Below, in pieces: positions 1-9,824 of a DNA stretch of 64,000 nucleotides. Both the position numbers and the translations under genes were made by a program. The stretch comes from Shewanella saliphila (GTDB lineage: Bacteria > Pseudomonadota > Gammaproteobacteria > Enterobacterales > Shewanellaceae). The stretch covers positions 16,662-80,661 of the forward strand of contig NZ_BMQV01000017.1 in the NCBI RefSeq assembly GCF_014648295.1, written 5' to 3'. Under the pieces are notes generated by a model. The model ran no database searches and was not told the origin of the DNA. It was given only the letters and a program-made list of their open reading frames with translations. Every line of letters starts with the position of its first letter. Position 1 is the stretch's first letter.

Positions 1-10
1 CCTTCTGGTG

Positions 11-58
11 GTGAACACATTTCACATAAACCCCTGGAAGGAATTTCAGGGGTTTTTT
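11..58 (+). terminator. his operon attenuator (3' half)
   Basis: A 10-bp stem with a GGAA loop (30-39 pairs with 44-53, one G-T pair) is followed by six T residues, about 90 bases before hisG. Just upstream, bases 6-13 read TGGTGGTG, which is complementary to a run of CAC/CAT histidine codons. This fits the terminator arm of a his leader-peptide attenuator; the leader peptide itself would lie left of the window. The role is inferred from position and from the known enterobacterial his attenuator. Confidence 0.8.
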
Positions 59-147
59 GTTTTCTGCTCTTTGTTTTTCGAAATAATATTTTTATTTAAG
101 CTTTTAATTTTGCAATATTTTAATTTAACATTTTAAGGAAGTATCTC

Positions 148-1047
148 ATGAGTCAGTCAAAGCGTTTACGCATCGCCATTCAAAAATCAGGTCGTTTATC
201 AAAAGAGTCACAACAGCTACTGAAAAGCTGTGGCGTAAAATTCAACGTCAATGAACAACGCCTTATCGCTCACGCTGATAACATGCCAATTGACTTATTA
301 CGCGTTCGTGATGATGACATTCCAGGCCTAGTAATGGACGGCGTTGTTGACCTAGGCATCATTGGTGAAAACGTACTAGAAGAAGAACAAATCGAGCGTC
401 AACTAGCTGGTAAACCTGCTGGATGCACTAAATTACGAGATTTAGATTTTGGTTCTTGTCGTTTATCACTTGCCGTACCAAATGAGTTTGCCTATAAAGA
501 TGCGACGTCACTTGAAGGCCTTCGCATTGCCACCTCTTACCCAAATTTGCTACGTCGTTTTATGCAAGAAAAAGGCATTAACTACAGCGACTGTATGCTA
601 AAAGGTTCAGTAGAAGTTGCCCCTCGCGCAGGCTTGTCTGATGGTATTTGTGACCTAGTCTCTACCGGTGCCACACTCGAAGCTAACGGCTTATATGAAA
701 CGGAAGTGATTTATCGCTCAATGGCTTGCATCATTCAATCAAACGAAGAGCAAACACCTGAGAAACAAGCACTCATCGACAAAATTTTATCTCGCATGAA
801 TGGCGTTATCCGCGCTCGTGAAAGTAAGTACATCTTATTACACGCACCAACAGAAACATTAGATCAAATCGTTGCACTACTGCCAGGCGCTGAAAACCCA
901 ACTGTACTGCCATTAAATGATGACACTAACCGTGTGGCGATTCACGCCGTTAGCAGTGAAGATTTATTCTGGGATACCATGGAAGAATTAACCGCCCTAG
1001 GTGCAAGTTCTATTCTTGTGATGCCAATTGAAAAAATGATGGGGTAA
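148..1047 (+). CDS. hisG: ATP phosphoribosyltransferase HisG, long form
   Basis: HisG catalyses the first step of histidine synthesis, joining ATP and PRPP to give phosphoribosyl-ATP, in the cytoplasm. At 299 aa it matches the long hexameric form, with a two-lobed catalytic part and a C-terminal ACT-like domain (from about residue 225) that in this family binds histidine for feedback inhibition. The start has a good AAGGAAG ribosome site about 8 bases upstream. It is the first gene of a complete his operon, 5 bases before hisD, and sits behind the attenuator. Confidence 0.98.
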   Translation: MSQSKRLRIAIQKSGRLSKESQQLLKSCGVKFNVNEQRLIAHADNMPIDLLRVRDDDIPGLVMDGVVDLGIIGENVLEEEQIERQLAGKPAGCTKLRDLDFGSCRLSLAVPNEFAYKDATSLEGLRIATSYPNLLRRFMQEKGINYSDCMLKGSVEVAPRAGLSDGICDLVSTGATLEANGLYETEVIYRSMACIIQSNEEQTPEKQALIDKILSRMNGVIRARESKYILLHAPTETLDQIVALLPGAENPTVLPLNDDTNRVAIHAVSSEDLFWDTMEELTALGASSILVMPIEKMMG

Positions 1048-1052
1048 CACAC

Positions 1053-2342
1053 ATGCAAATTCTCGATTGGGCGTCTTTATCTACAGCTGAGCAACAACAA
1101 ACGTTAGCGCGTTCGCCATTAATCGGTGACGCCAGTGTTGAGCAAGGTGTGCGTGATATTATTGAACAAGTTAGCAGCCAGGGTGATGCGGCGTTAATCA
1201 ATTTTAACAAGCGTTTTGATGGTGTTGAACTGACCGAGCTTACGTTAACGGCTGTGCAAATTAATGCTGCATGCGAGCGTGTCAGTGACGATGTAAAGCA
1301 AGCGGTGGCGCAAGCTGTTGCCAACATTGAAACATTCCATAACGCCCAAGTGTTTAATGGTGTCGATATTGAAACCCAAGCGGGAGTGCGCTGTGAGCTT
1401 CGAAGTGAGCCAATTGAACGTGTTGGCTTATATATTCCTGGTGGTACCGCACCACTAATCTCGACCGTGATGATGCTGGCTTTGCCAGCAAAAATCGCCG
1501 GCTGTGAAAAACGCGTACTCGTCAGCCCTCCACCCATTAATGATGCCATTGTGTATGCCGCCAATGTGTGTGGTATTACCGACATATTCCAAGTGGGTGG
1601 CGCCCAAGCCATTGCTGCACTAGCATTTGGTACCGAATCAGTACCAAACGTCGATAAAATTTTTGGCCCAGGTAATCGCTACGTTACCGAAGCAAAACGT
1701 CTTGTATCGCAAGATAGTCGTGTCAGCGTGTCGATAGATATGCCAGCGGGTCCGTCTGAAGTGCTGGTGATTGCCGACAAAAACGCTAATGCAGGTTTTG
1801 TGGCCTCTGATTTACTGTCACAAGCAGAGCATGGAGTTGATTCACAAGTGATGTTAGTGACGGACTCAGTTGACTTAGCAGAAGCGGTTAACCAAGCGTT
1901 AACGGAACAACTTGCGCAGTTGAGCCGTAAAGACATTGCCGCAACTGCACTAGAATGTAGCCGCAGTATTATTGTCAGCGACATGAGTGAAGCCGCTAAA
2001 GTGTCTAACTTATATGGCCCAGAACACTTGATTATTCAAACCGATTCGCCACGTGATGTGCTTAAGCAAGTACGCGGAGCAGGCTCTGTATTTTTAGGTG
2101 CTTATACCCCTGAGTCGGTCGGTGATTATGCTAGTGGCACCAACCATGTATTACCCACCTATGGTTACAGCCGCTCAGTATCAAGCTTGTCTTTAGCCGA
2201 CTTTAGCCGCCGTTTTACCGTGCAAGAGCTCAGCAAACAAGGCTTACAAACTTTAGGTCAAAGTGTCATGGTACTGGCCGAAAATGAGCTGTTAGATGCG
2301 CATAAAAATGCCATCGCAATTCGTTTAGCCAGTTTAAGTTAA
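1053..2342 (+). CDS. hisD: histidinol dehydrogenase HisD
   Basis: HisD oxidises L-histidinol to L-histidine in two NAD-dependent steps, the last reactions of the pathway. The 429-aa protein has the usual family length. It shows the YIPGG motif at 128-132, the QAEHG segment with likely zinc ligands Q257 and H260, and a GPEHL motif that holds the catalytic Glu-His pair in known HisD proteins. It starts 5 bases after hisG and is followed by a 60-base gap before hisC, the largest spacer but one in the operon. Confidence 0.98.
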   Translation: MQILDWASLSTAEQQQTLARSPLIGDASVEQGVRDIIEQVSSQGDAALINFNKRFDGVELTELTLTAVQINAACERVSDDVKQAVAQAVANIETFHNAQVFNGVDIETQAGVRCELRSEPIERVGLYIPGGTAPLISTVMMLALPAKIAGCEKRVLVSPPPINDAIVYAANVCGITDIFQVGGAQAIAALAFGTESVPNVDKIFGPGNRYVTEAKRLVSQDSRVSVSIDMPAGPSEVLVIADKNANAGFVASDLLSQAEHGVDSQVMLVTDSVDLAEAVNQALTEQLAQLSRKDIAATALECSRSIIVSDMSEAAKVSNLYGPEHLIIQTDSPRDVLKQVRGAGSVFLGAYTPESVGDYASGTNHVLPTYGYSRSVSSLSLADFSRRFTVQELSKQGLQTLGQSVMVLAENELLDAHKNAIAIRLASLS

Positions 2343-2402
2343 GATCGCAACAACACAAGATCAGTTAACACCTATAACGTGTAGAAAGTAGAGAGCAAAA
2401 CC

Positions 2403-3464
2403 ATGAGCCAAACCATAGCAGCGCCTTTTGACCCAAAGCAATTAGCCAGACCAGAATTGCTACAGTTAACCCCGTACCAAAGCGCCAGACGCATTGGTGG
2501 ACGTGGTGATATTTGGATCAATGCTAACGAGTCACCGTTTAACAACAGTGATTTAGATAAAGTAAATCGTTACCCAGAGTGCCAACCTCCTGAGCTGATT
2601 AATGCATATAGCAACTATTCAGGCGTAAAGGCCAGTAACATTATTGCTAGTCGCGGCGCTGATGAAGCTATTGAACTGTTAATCCGCACCTTTTGTGTGC
2701 CCGGTGTCGACAGCATTGCTTGTTTTGGTCCTACTTATGGCATGTACGCCATTAGCGCTGCCACGTTTAATGTTGCGGTGACCACTTTAAGTTTAACCGA
2801 TGATTATCAGCTACCACAGGCATGGCCAACTCAAATTGGCGCCGCTAAAATCGTGTTTATTTGTAACCCAAATAACCCAACGGGGACGGTGATATCAAAA
2901 GAGAACATTGAGCAAGCCATTCAAGCTGCACCTAATGCTATCGTGGTGGTTGATGAAGCCTATATTGAATTCTGTCCACAATACAGCGTGGCAGATTTAC
3001 TCAGCACCTATCCTAACTTGGTGGTATTGCGCACCTTATCAAAAGCATTTGCATTGGCCGGCGCGCGTTGTGGCTTTATGCTAGCCAATGATGCCATCAT
3101 CGATTTAGTCATGTTAGTGATTGCACCTTATCCTGTGCCACTACCCGTGTCTGAATTAGCCACTAAAGCCTTAAGTGCGCAAGGTCTTGATACCATGCAA
3201 ACCCAGGTAGATTGCTTAATTGAACAAGGCCAGCGGTTAAGTGCAACTTTAAACTCATTTGGCGCTAACGTTTTGCCTGCAAATGGTAACTATGTATTAG
3301 CCAAATTCGAGGATGTTGCTAGCGTAGCTGAGCGCTTACGTGAGGCAGGTATTGTTGCCCGCGCATACAAAGATCCACGCTTGGCTGATGCTATCCGCTT
3401 TAGCTTTACCAACGAGCCACAAACCAATGCCATTATTGCGTTGTTTGACGGCTCTGCGGCATAA
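2403..3464 (+). CDS. hisC: histidinol-phosphate aminotransferase HisC
   Basis: HisC is a PLP-dependent class I/II aminotransferase that converts imidazole acetol phosphate and glutamate to histidinol phosphate. The 353-aa protein shows NPNNPTG at 155-161, the DEAY cofactor-contact motif at 184-187, and the Schiff-base lysine K214 within TLSKAFALAG. It is the third gene of the his operon, between hisD and hisB. Confidence 0.98.
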   Translation: MSQTIAAPFDPKQLARPELLQLTPYQSARRIGGRGDIWINANESPFNNSDLDKVNRYPECQPPELINAYSNYSGVKASNIIASRGADEAIELLIRTFCVPGVDSIACFGPTYGMYAISAATFNVAVTTLSLTDDYQLPQAWPTQIGAAKIVFICNPNNPTGTVISKENIEQAIQAAPNAIVVVDEAYIEFCPQYSVADLLSTYPNLVVLRTLSKAFALAGARCGFMLANDAIIDLVMLVIAPYPVPLPVSELATKALSAQGLDTMQTQVDCLIEQGQRLSATLNSFGANVLPANGNYVLAKFEDVASVAERLREAGIVARAYKDPRLADAIRFSFTNEPQTNAIIALFDGSAA

Positions 3465-3525
3465 ACCCAATTGAAACTTGTAAAAGTTAACTATAAAAAT
3501 CACACCCTATTGTTAAGGTAGTCAC

Positions 3526-4593
3526 ATGAAACAGAACATATTATTCATCGACCGCGATGGCACTCTAGTAGAAGAGCCTGCAATCGACAAGCAATTAGAC
3601 AGCTTAGAAAAATTGGTTTTTGAGCCGCGAGTGATTCCTGCATTACTCAAGCTACAAAAAGCCGGTTTTCGCTTAGTGATGGTGAGTAATCAAGACGGTT
3701 TAGGCACGCCTTCATTTCCAAAAGAAGACTTTGATGCCCCGCACAATATGATGATGCAAATTTTTGCCAGCCAGGGTGTTAAGTTTGACGATGTGGTCAT
3801 TTGCCCACACTTTAATGACGAAAATTGCAGCTGTCGCAAACCCAAACTTGGCCTGGTGAAAGACTACTTAACTCAAGGTAAAATCGACTTTACCACCTCT
3901 GCTGTGATTGGCGATCGTGACACTGACGTAGAGCTTGCCAATGCCATGGGCATTAAAAGCTTTAAATATGACCGTCAAAGCCTTAACTGGGATGACATTG
4001 CCAATGCCCTACTAAGCAAAGGTCGTATCGCGAATGTTGTGCGTACGACTAAAGAAACCAACATTAACGTTACTATCGACTTAGACAGTCAAACCAAAGG
4101 TTCAATTGAAACCGGTATCGGCTTTTTTGACCACATGCTTGACCAAATTCAAACCCACGGCAATTTCAAAATGGACGTGCACGTCGACGGCGATTTAGAA
4201 ATTGACGATCACCACAGTGTTGAAGACACAGCCCTTGCCATTGGTGATGCTATTCGCCAGGCGCTTGGCGACAAACGTGGTATTGCGCGTTTTGGTTTTA
4301 GCTTACCGATGGATGAAGCCAGCGGCGAATGTTTAATGGACATTTCTGGTCGCCCATTCATTAAATTCACCGCTGACTTTGACCGTGAAATGGTCGGCGA
4401 AATGGCCACTGAAATGGTGCCGCATTTCTTCCGCTCATTTGCTGACGGTCTTCGTTGCACACTGCATATTGGCTCAACAGGTGATAACGACCACCACAAA
4501 GTGGAAGCACTATTTAAAGTATTAGGCCGCACACTTCGCCAAGCGGTGAAAGTCGAAGGCGACATACTGCCATCAAGCAAAGGCGTACTGTAA
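3526..4593 (+). CDS. hisB: bifunctional histidinol-phosphatase / imidazoleglycerol-phosphate dehydratase HisB
   Basis: This is a fused two-enzyme protein of 355 aa. Residues 1 to about 165 form a HAD-type phosphatase with the nucleophile motif DRDGT at 9-13 and a CxH/CxC-type zinc segment ([11 protein letters not shown]). Residues from about 167 form the dehydratase, with the metal-binding motifs [14 protein letters not shown] and DNDHHKVE. It carries steps 7 and 9 of histidine synthesis. The fusion is the normal arrangement in gammaproteobacteria such as E. coli. Confidence 0.98.
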   Translation: MKQNILFIDRDGTLVEEPAIDKQLDSLEKLVFEPRVIPALLKLQKAGFRLVMVSNQDGLGTPSFPKEDFDAPHNMMMQIFASQGVKFDDVVICPHFNDENCSCRKPKLGLVKDYLTQGKIDFTTSAVIGDRDTDVELANAMGIKSFKYDRQSLNWDDIANALLSKGRIANVVRTTKETNINVTIDLDSQTKGSIETGIGFFDHMLDQIQTHGNFKMDVHVDGDLEIDDHHSVEDTALAIGDAIRQALGDKRGIARFGFSLPMDEASGECLMDISGRPFIKFTADFDREMVGEMATEMVPHFFRSFADGLRCTLHIGSTGDNDHHKVEALFKVLGRTLRQAVKVEGDILPSSKGVL

Positions 4594-4602
4594 GGAGTTA
4601 AC

Positions 4603-5253
4603 GTGACACAAGAATCTGTTTCTTCAAGCAATGACAATGATCTCACGGTGATTATCGACACTGGCTGCGCCAATTTAAGCTCTGTGCGCTTTGCTTTTGA
4701 ACGCCTTAACGCCAATGTCGTTGTGAGTGCTGACTTTGATGTTATTCGCAGTGCAGCTCGAGTGGTATTGCCCGGCGTTGGCACCGCTGGCGCTGCGATG
4801 GATGCGTTAAAGCAAAAAAACTTAATCGGGTTAATTAAAAGTTTAACTCAGCCAGTCATGGGCGTGTGTCTTGGCATGCAAATGCTCGCCAGTTTATCGA
4901 ATGAGCATGGCGGACGTAGCGAGCAAGATATTACTTGTTTAGGCCTTGTACCGACTGATATTGGCGATCTTGACAGCAAAGGCTTGCCATTACCGCACAT
5001 GGGTTGGAACCAAATAGATGTTGGCGACCACCCGTTATTTATCGGGATTGAAAATGGCAGTTATGTGTACTTTGTACACAGCTACCGCGCGCCCATCAGT
5101 GAATACACCTTAGCCAGCAGTACTTATGGCGAATCATTTAGTGCAGCCATTGGTAAAGATAACTTTTTCGGGGTGCAATTTCACCCTGAAAAAAGCGCCA
5201 AAGTCGGTGCGCAAATTTTAAGAAACTTTTTAAACATGGGGACACCACAGTGA
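4603..5253 (+). CDS. hisH: imidazole glycerol phosphate synthase, glutaminase subunit HisH
   Basis: HisH releases ammonia from glutamine and passes it to HisF. The 216-aa class I glutamine amidotransferase shows the nucleophile elbow GVCLGMQ (C89) and the HPEKS segment with H194 and E196 that completes the triad. The start is GTG, chosen because AAGGAG stands 6 bases upstream; this gives about 12 more N-terminal residues than the E. coli protein. Its stop overlaps the start of hisA, which suggests translational coupling. Confidence 0.97.
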   Translation: MTQESVSSSNDNDLTVIIDTGCANLSSVRFAFERLNANVVVSADFDVIRSAARVVLPGVGTAGAAMDALKQKNLIGLIKSLTQPVMGVCLGMQMLASLSNEHGGRSEQDITCLGLVPTDIGDLDSKGLPLPHMGWNQIDVGDHPLFIGIENGSYVYFVHSYRAPISEYTLASSTYGESFSAAIGKDNFFGVQFHPEKSAKVGAQILRNFLNMGTPQ

Positions 5254-5987
5254 TTATTCCTGCCATTGATTTAATTGACGGCCAAGTGGTGCGCCTATAC
5301 CAGGGCGACTACGATAAACAAACCACTTTTGACTTAAGCCCGCTGGCACAATTACAGTCTTATCAAGCACAAGGTGCCAAGTTACTGCATATTGTTGACC
5401 TCACCGGCGCAAAAGATCCCAACAAACGTCAAACCCAGCTGATCAGTGAATTAGCCGCAGGGCTCAATGTTGATATTCAAGTTGGCGGCGGTATTCGCAG
5501 TGAAGAACAAGTCGCAGAGCTGCTCAATATTGGCGTTAAACGTGTGGTGATTGGCTCCCTTGCAGTCAAAGAACCTGAACTGGTTAAAAGCTGGTTTGTA
5601 AAATATGGCAGCGATGCTATTTGTTTAGCCCTTGATGTCAACATCAACGACGCAGGTGAAAAAATTGTCGCCGTTTCAGGCTGGCAATCAGGTGGCGGTA
5701 AGTCACTAGAATCATTAGTCGCCGAGTTTGAAACCGTGGGCCTTAAACATGCTTTAGTGACTGACATCAGCCGTGATGGCACCCTAACCGGTGCCAATAC
5801 CGAGCTTTATACTGAACTGGCATCAATTTACCCTAATATTCTGTGGCAAGCATCAGGCGGTATCGCCACCCTAGATAACGTTGCAACAGTACGAGACAGT
5901 AAAGCATCGGGCATTATTATTGGTAAAGCCCTGCTAATTAATCAATTTACCGTTGAGGAGGCAATACAATGCTGGCCAAACGCATAG
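5250..5987 (+). CDS. hisA: ProFAR isomerase HisA
   Basis: HisA is a (beta/alpha)8-barrel isomerase that opens the ribose of ProFAR to give PRFAR, the substrate of HisF-HisH. The 245-aa protein starts PAIDLIDG with catalytic D7 and has a second aspartate in LALDVN near 129, plus the two phosphate-binding glycine segments typical of the family. The start is GTG and overlaps the last 4 bases of hisH; the end overlaps hisF by 19 bases. Confidence 0.98.
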   Translation: MIIPAIDLIDGQVVRLYQGDYDKQTTFDLSPLAQLQSYQAQGAKLLHIVDLTGAKDPNKRQTQLISELAAGLNVDIQVGGGIRSEEQVAELLNIGVKRVVIGSLAVKEPELVKSWFVKYGSDAICLALDVNINDAGEKIVAVSGWQSGGGKSLESLVAEFETVGLKHALVTDISRDGTLTGANTELYTELASIYPNILWQASGGIATLDNVATVRDSKASGIIIGKALLINQFTVEEAIQCWPNA

Positions 5988-6742
5988 TTCCGTGCCTTGA
6001 CGTCCGAGAAGGTAAAGTGGTTAAAGGCGTGCAATTTCGTAACCACGAAATTGTCGGAGACATCGTTCCCCTCGCCGCCCGTTATGCTGACGAAGGCGCT
6101 GATGAATTAGTGTTTTATGACATTACCGCGAGTGCCCACGACCGGGTTATCGATAAGTCCTGGGTGAGCCGCGTCGCTGAACAAATTGATATCCCCTTTT
6201 GTGTTGCCGGTGGCATTAAAACCATTGAGCAAGCGCGCGAGAAACTGGCTTTTGGTGCAGATAAAATCTCGATTAACTCGCCAGCATTAACCGACCCAAG
6301 TTTGATCTCGCGCTTGCAAGATGAGTTTGGTCGCCAATGTATTGTGATTGGGATTGACTCATACTACGACGCCGAAACTGATAGCTACAAAGTGAAACAG
6401 TTTACCGGCGATGAAGCCGCCACCAAAGACACCCAATGGTATACTCAAGACTGGGTTGAAGAAGTGCAAAAACGCGGTTGTGGTGAAATTGTGCTTAACG
6501 TCATGAACCAAGACGGCGTGCGTGGCGGTTACGACATCAAACAACTCAGCATGGTACGCGCTATTTGTGACGTACCATTAATTGCTTCCGGTGGTGCGGG
6601 CATCATGGAACACTTTAAAGACGTGTTTGAACTTGCCAAAGTCGACGCCGCATTAGCTGCAAGCGTATTCCACAAAGGCATTATTGATATTGGCGAATTA
6701 AAGCAATACTTACACGCCAATCACATCGCCATTCGTTTATAA
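5969..6742 (+). CDS. hisF: imidazole glycerol phosphate synthase, cyclase subunit HisF
   Basis: HisF uses ammonia from HisH to close the imidazole ring, giving imidazole glycerol phosphate and AICAR. The 257-aa barrel protein begins RIVPCLDV with catalytic D11, and shares internal two-fold symmetry with HisA. The start lies inside the end of hisA and is preceded by a near-perfect GAGGAGG ribosome site, which makes the 19-base overlap secure. Confidence 0.98.
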   Translation: MLAKRIVPCLDVREGKVVKGVQFRNHEIVGDIVPLAARYADEGADELVFYDITASAHDRVIDKSWVSRVAEQIDIPFCVAGGIKTIEQAREKLAFGADKISINSPALTDPSLISRLQDEFGRQCIVIGIDSYYDAETDSYKVKQFTGDEAATKDTQWYTQDWVEEVQKRGCGEIVLNVMNQDGVRGGYDIKQLSMVRAICDVPLIASGGAGIMEHFKDVFELAKVDAALAASVFHKGIIDIGELKQYLHANHIAIRL

Positions 6743-6767
6743 CGTTGCCGAAAAAAAGAGAACATCA

Positions 6768-7391
6768 ATGACTGATATCGTATTTGACAGTACAACTGTA
6801 GATTGGGACAAACAACAAGGGCTTATTCCTGCAGTTGTTCAACATCACCTAACAGGCAAAGTGCTCATGCTTGGCTACATGGACCAGGCCGCGCTAGAAA
6901 AAACCCTTGCCACTAAGCAAGTCACTTTTTTTAGCCGCTCGAAGCAGCGTTTATGGACCAAAGGTGAAACCTCAGGTAACACCCTAGATTTAGTTGCTAT
7001 TGACAAAGATTGCGACAATGACAGCTTTTTAGTGCAAGTCATCCCGAACGGCCCAACCTGCCACAAAGGCACAGAAAGCTGCTGGAAAGACGATAACGCG
7101 CACCCTTTTATTGATAATCTGACAAACTTGATTATTTCACGTAAAGGCCAAAGTGCTGACTCAAGCTATACCGCATCATTATTTGAACGTGGTACTAAGC
7201 GTATTGCCCAAAAAGTCGGTGAAGAAGGTTTAGAAACCGCACTTGCTGCAGCCACTCACGACAAAGAAGAGCTGGTCAATGAAGCCTCTGATCTGATGTA
7301 TCACTTAATCGTGCTACTTGAAGACCAAGGACTATCAATGGCTGATATCAATAAAAATTTATTGGATCGCCACACCAAAGCCAGCAAATAG
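6768..7391 (+). CDS. hisI: bifunctional phosphoribosyl-AMP cyclohydrolase / phosphoribosyl-ATP pyrophosphatase HisIE
   Basis: The protein carries steps 2 and 3 of histidine synthesis. Residues 1 to about 115 are the zinc-dependent cyclohydrolase ([16 protein letters not shown], then DCDNDS and [11 protein letters not shown], the last holding metal-binding cysteines). Residues from about 118 form the MazG-like pyrophosphohydrolase ([13 protein letters not shown] and [10 protein letters not shown]). At 207 aa it is the usual fused length. It is the last gene of the operon and is followed by a strong palindromic terminator. Confidence 0.98.
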   Translation: MTDIVFDSTTVDWDKQQGLIPAVVQHHLTGKVLMLGYMDQAALEKTLATKQVTFFSRSKQRLWTKGETSGNTLDLVAIDKDCDNDSFLVQVIPNGPTCHKGTESCWKDDNAHPFIDNLTNLIISRKGQSADSSYTASLFERGTKRIAQKVGEEGLETALAAATHDKEELVNEASDLMYHLIVLLEDQGLSMADINKNLLDRHTKASK

Positions 7392-7432
7392 AATTTGTTC
7401 AGCCGTGCTGAGTCAGATTCTATAAACAACAA

Positions 7433-7456
7433 AAAAGACGCCGCGGCGTCTTTTCT
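7433..7456. terminator. bidirectional terminator between hisI and the MscS gene
   Basis: A perfect 22-bp palindrome (7433-7454) has a GC-rich core and flanking A4 and T4 tracts, with AA further left. It can serve both convergent genes, hisI on plus and the MscS-type gene on minus. Confidence 0.9.
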
Positions 7457-7478
7457 GTTATTTCAAAATGGTGAGAAG

Positions 7479-8348
7479 TTAGTTTTTATGGCTTTGAGTA
7501 ATCGTTAGATTGCCATCGACATGTAAATCACGTTGTGGGTAGGCGATGACCACTTGATGCTCATTAAACAGTTCATACATTCTAAAGCGAATTTCACTGC
7601 GGCGACGGCGAATATCGGTTTCAGATACCGCACTCACCCAAAATATTAAGTCAAAAATCAGTGCGTTATCACCAAAATCTTCAAATAAAACCACTGGCTT
7701 CGGTTGCTGCAAAATATCATCGCGCTCACCAATCACTTGATAAATTAAATCGCGGACTTTAATCACATCAGAGCCATAAGCCACCCCAACTCGAATAAAA
7801 GTACGGGCATTTTTATCAATTAAGGTCCAGTTGGTTACGGTGTTTTCAAGTAATTGGCTGTTGGGCACTAACATGTGCACCCCATCATTACGACGAATTA
7901 AAGTCGAGCGGGTATTAATACACTCAACCACACCTCGCGCTTCGCCGACTTCTAAAAAGTCGCCAATACGGATTGGCCGCTCCCACATCAAAATCCAACC
8001 ACTGATAAAGTTATTAATGATGTTTTGCGCACCAAAACCGACACCAATGGCAATCGCACCTGACACAAACGCAAACGCGGTTAATGGAATATTTAAAATC
8101 TCCATACTGGTAAACACCAGCACCGCAATACTGATAATAAAGTACATGCGGGTAAATAAATGAATCGCGTCTGCGCCAACATGACGTCGCTTTAACGCTT
8201 TGACAATGAGCCGTCCGGCTCGAGTAATAATAAACCAGGCTAAAAAGAGGTATAACGGCACTTGCAACAATTGCAGCAAAGTAATTGGGCTGTTGTCATA
8301 AGTGAATACCACAAACGATAAGGCAGATAACAATTCGTTAAAATCCAT
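7479..8348 (-). CDS. MscS-family small-conductance mechanosensitive channel
   Basis: An inner-membrane channel that opens when membrane tension rises and so protects against osmotic downshock. The 289-aa protein has about three N-terminal membrane segments (near 25-45, 65-90 and 95-125). The third carries the family pore helix pattern, GFGAQNIINNFISGW, followed by the WERPIRIGD beta-domain motif. The C-terminal part contains VPNSQL and PQRDLHV, both seen in MscS homologues. The start has GAGG 7 bases upstream. It is close in size to E. coli MscS but may be a paralogue, so no symbol is given. Confidence 0.92.
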   Translation of the reverse strand: MDFNELLSALSFVVFTYDNSPITLLQLLQVPLYLFLAWFIITRAGRLIVKALKRRHVGADAIHLFTRMYFIISIAVLVFTSMEILNIPLTAFAFVSGAIAIGVGFGAQNIINNFISGWILMWERPIRIGDFLEVGEARGVVECINTRSTLIRRNDGVHMLVPNSQLLENTVTNWTLIDKNARTFIRVGVAYGSDVIKVRDLIYQVIGERDDILQQPKPVVLFEDFGDNALIFDLIFWVSAVSETDIRRRRSEIRFRMYELFNEHQVVIAYPQRDLHVDGNLTITQSHKN

Positions 8349-8423
8349 ATAAACCTCTTTTTATTTTTATAATCAGTATTGTTGAGCTTGTTAGCGCATC
8401 TTTAACACTTAGTAATGTGCGTA

Positions 8424-9359
8424 TTAGTAAAAGCGCTGCTCACCCGGTGGGCGAGTTTTAAGCAGCTTTAAAAACCACATGTATTGTTCTGGGTAGGCTT
8501 TAATCACCTGCTCAACCGCTTTGTTTAATGCTAAGGCTTCGTTTTCTTTACCTGCCATCTCTTGTGGACTAATGGCGGGCATTATCGTCATAACAAATTG
8601 CTTAGCTTGTTCATTATAGCCAATGTTAACTGGCATCACTTGAGCGTTGCCTGCTTGAGCAAGACGCCCTACTACGGGTAATGTTGCTTTTACTGTGCCT
8701 AAAAACGGCGTAAATACGCTTTTATCTGGCCCTAAATCTTCATCCGGTAAATAAAAGAAACTGTTATCTTTTTTAAGTTCAGCTAATAACGCGCGGATCC
8801 CAGCTTCACGCATATACACTCGACCATTTTGGCTGGTGCGCATGCGATTACTAAACCAGTTAAATAAGTCATTCCGGTGTGCTTTTGCCATGGTCACGAT
8901 GGGGATTTCCATGTTCACACGTAGCCCTGCATACTCCATTGGCCACACATGAGGCATAATAAAAATAATTGGCTGGCCGGCATCTCTGGCCGCTTTAACA
9001 TGCTCATAACCATTCATTTGGATACGACGCTTTAAATGATCCGTTGATCTAAACAGTAATTCGGCTTGTGACAGCAGCACCAATACAAACATCTTCACAT
9101 TTTGCTTAACTAACGTTTCAACCTCTGTTTTCGACATTTCAGGAAAACAATGACTGATGTTAATTCTGGCGATTTTTATGGGCTTTTTGGCTATTTTCAT
9201 CACAATCACCGCTAAAAATCTGGCAATAGGATCACGCACACTGGCGGGTAAAATACCAAATATAACCAATACTGCTATGGCTAACCATGTCAGCCAAAAA
9301 CGCGGATGTAATAACGCCATTTTAAAGCGGGTATCAAAATGTTTTGCTTCTCGAGACAA
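8424..9359 (-). CDS. lpxM: lipid A acyltransferase LpxM (MsbB) family
   Basis: Adds the last secondary acyl chain to Kdo-lipid A at the inner membrane. The sequence follows LpxM rather than LpxL: HPRFWLTW near the N-terminus, the catalytic box as HVWPME (H-x4-E), YLPDEDLGPDKS, KATLPVVGRL and the ending MWFLKLLKTRPPGEQRFY. One membrane helix lies near residues 20-40. I favour a TTG start at 9359, because GGAG lies 8 bases before it and the N-terminus then aligns with E. coli LpxM; GTG starts at 9368 and 9398 are possible. The gene is separated from ihfA by a terminator. Confidence 0.9.
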   Translation of the reverse strand: MSREAKHFDTRFKMALLHPRFWLTWLAIAVLVIFGILPASVRDPIARFLAVIVMKIAKKPIKIARINISHCFPEMSKTEVETLVKQNVKMFVLVLLSQAELLFRSTDHLKRRIQMNGYEHVKAARDAGQPIIFIMPHVWPMEYAGLRVNMEIPIVTMAKAHRNDLFNWFSNRMRTSQNGRVYMREAGIRALLAELKKDNSFFYLPDEDLGPDKSVFTPFLGTVKATLPVVGRLAQAGNAQVMPVNIGYNEQAKQFVMTIMPAISPQEMAGKENEALALNKAVEQVIKAYPEQYMWFLKLLKTRPPGEQRFY

Positions 9360-9440
9360 AAGGAACACTCCAAATAAACGTGCACGGACAATACACACTT
9401 AAGGTTGATATCTAGGATTATACCAAGGCTTTGGTAAACT

Positions 9441-9474
9441 CAAAAACAAAAGAGCCACTCAATTAAGAGTGGCC
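9441..9474 (-). terminator. terminator after ihfA
   Basis: A 7-bp stem (GCCACTC at 9454-9460 with GAGTGGC at 9467-9473, loop of 6) is followed on the minus strand by a T-rich tract (9452-9441). It closes the pheS-pheT-ihfA unit. Confidence 0.85.
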
Positions 9475-9521
9475 CTTCGTAATACAGATCTAAAATCTGA
9501 ATTGGCGTATTAACCAGTGAT

Positions 9522-9821
9522 CTATTTTTTACCCGAGTTTGCCGCTTCAACGCGTGATTTTAACTTCTGTCCAGGACGGAAGGTAACAACACGGCGAGCA
9601 GAAATGGGAATATCTTCACCAGTTTTCGGGTTCCTTCCCGGTCTTTGATTCTTGTCCCTAAGGTCAAAGTTGCCAAAGCCAGATAGCTTGACCTGCTCAC
9701 CATTTTCGAGTGCTTCACGAATCTCTTCAAAAAAAGACTCAACCATCTCTTTGGCTACACGTTTGTTAATGCCTAACGTTTCAAAAAGATGTTCTGCCAT
9801 TTCGGCTTTGGTAAGTGCCAT
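9522..9821 (-). CDS. ihfA: integration host factor alpha subunit
   Basis: IHF-alpha pairs with IHF-beta to bind and sharply bend DNA at specific sites, acting in recombination, replication and transcription. The 99-aa protein has the full DNABII length, with the [14 protein letters not shown] start, the [22 protein letters not shown] segment that contains the beta-arm with its intercalating proline, and the [13 protein letters not shown] motif. It starts 3 bases after the pheT stop, with a GAGGGA ribosome site inside pheT, as in the conserved pheS-pheT-ihfA order. Confidence 0.98.
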   Translation of the reverse strand: MALTKAEMAEHLFETLGINKRVAKEMVESFFEEIREALENGEQVKLSGFGNFDLRDKNQRPGRNPKTGEDIPISARRVVTFRPGQKLKSRVEAANSGKK

Positions 9822-9824
9822 ACT

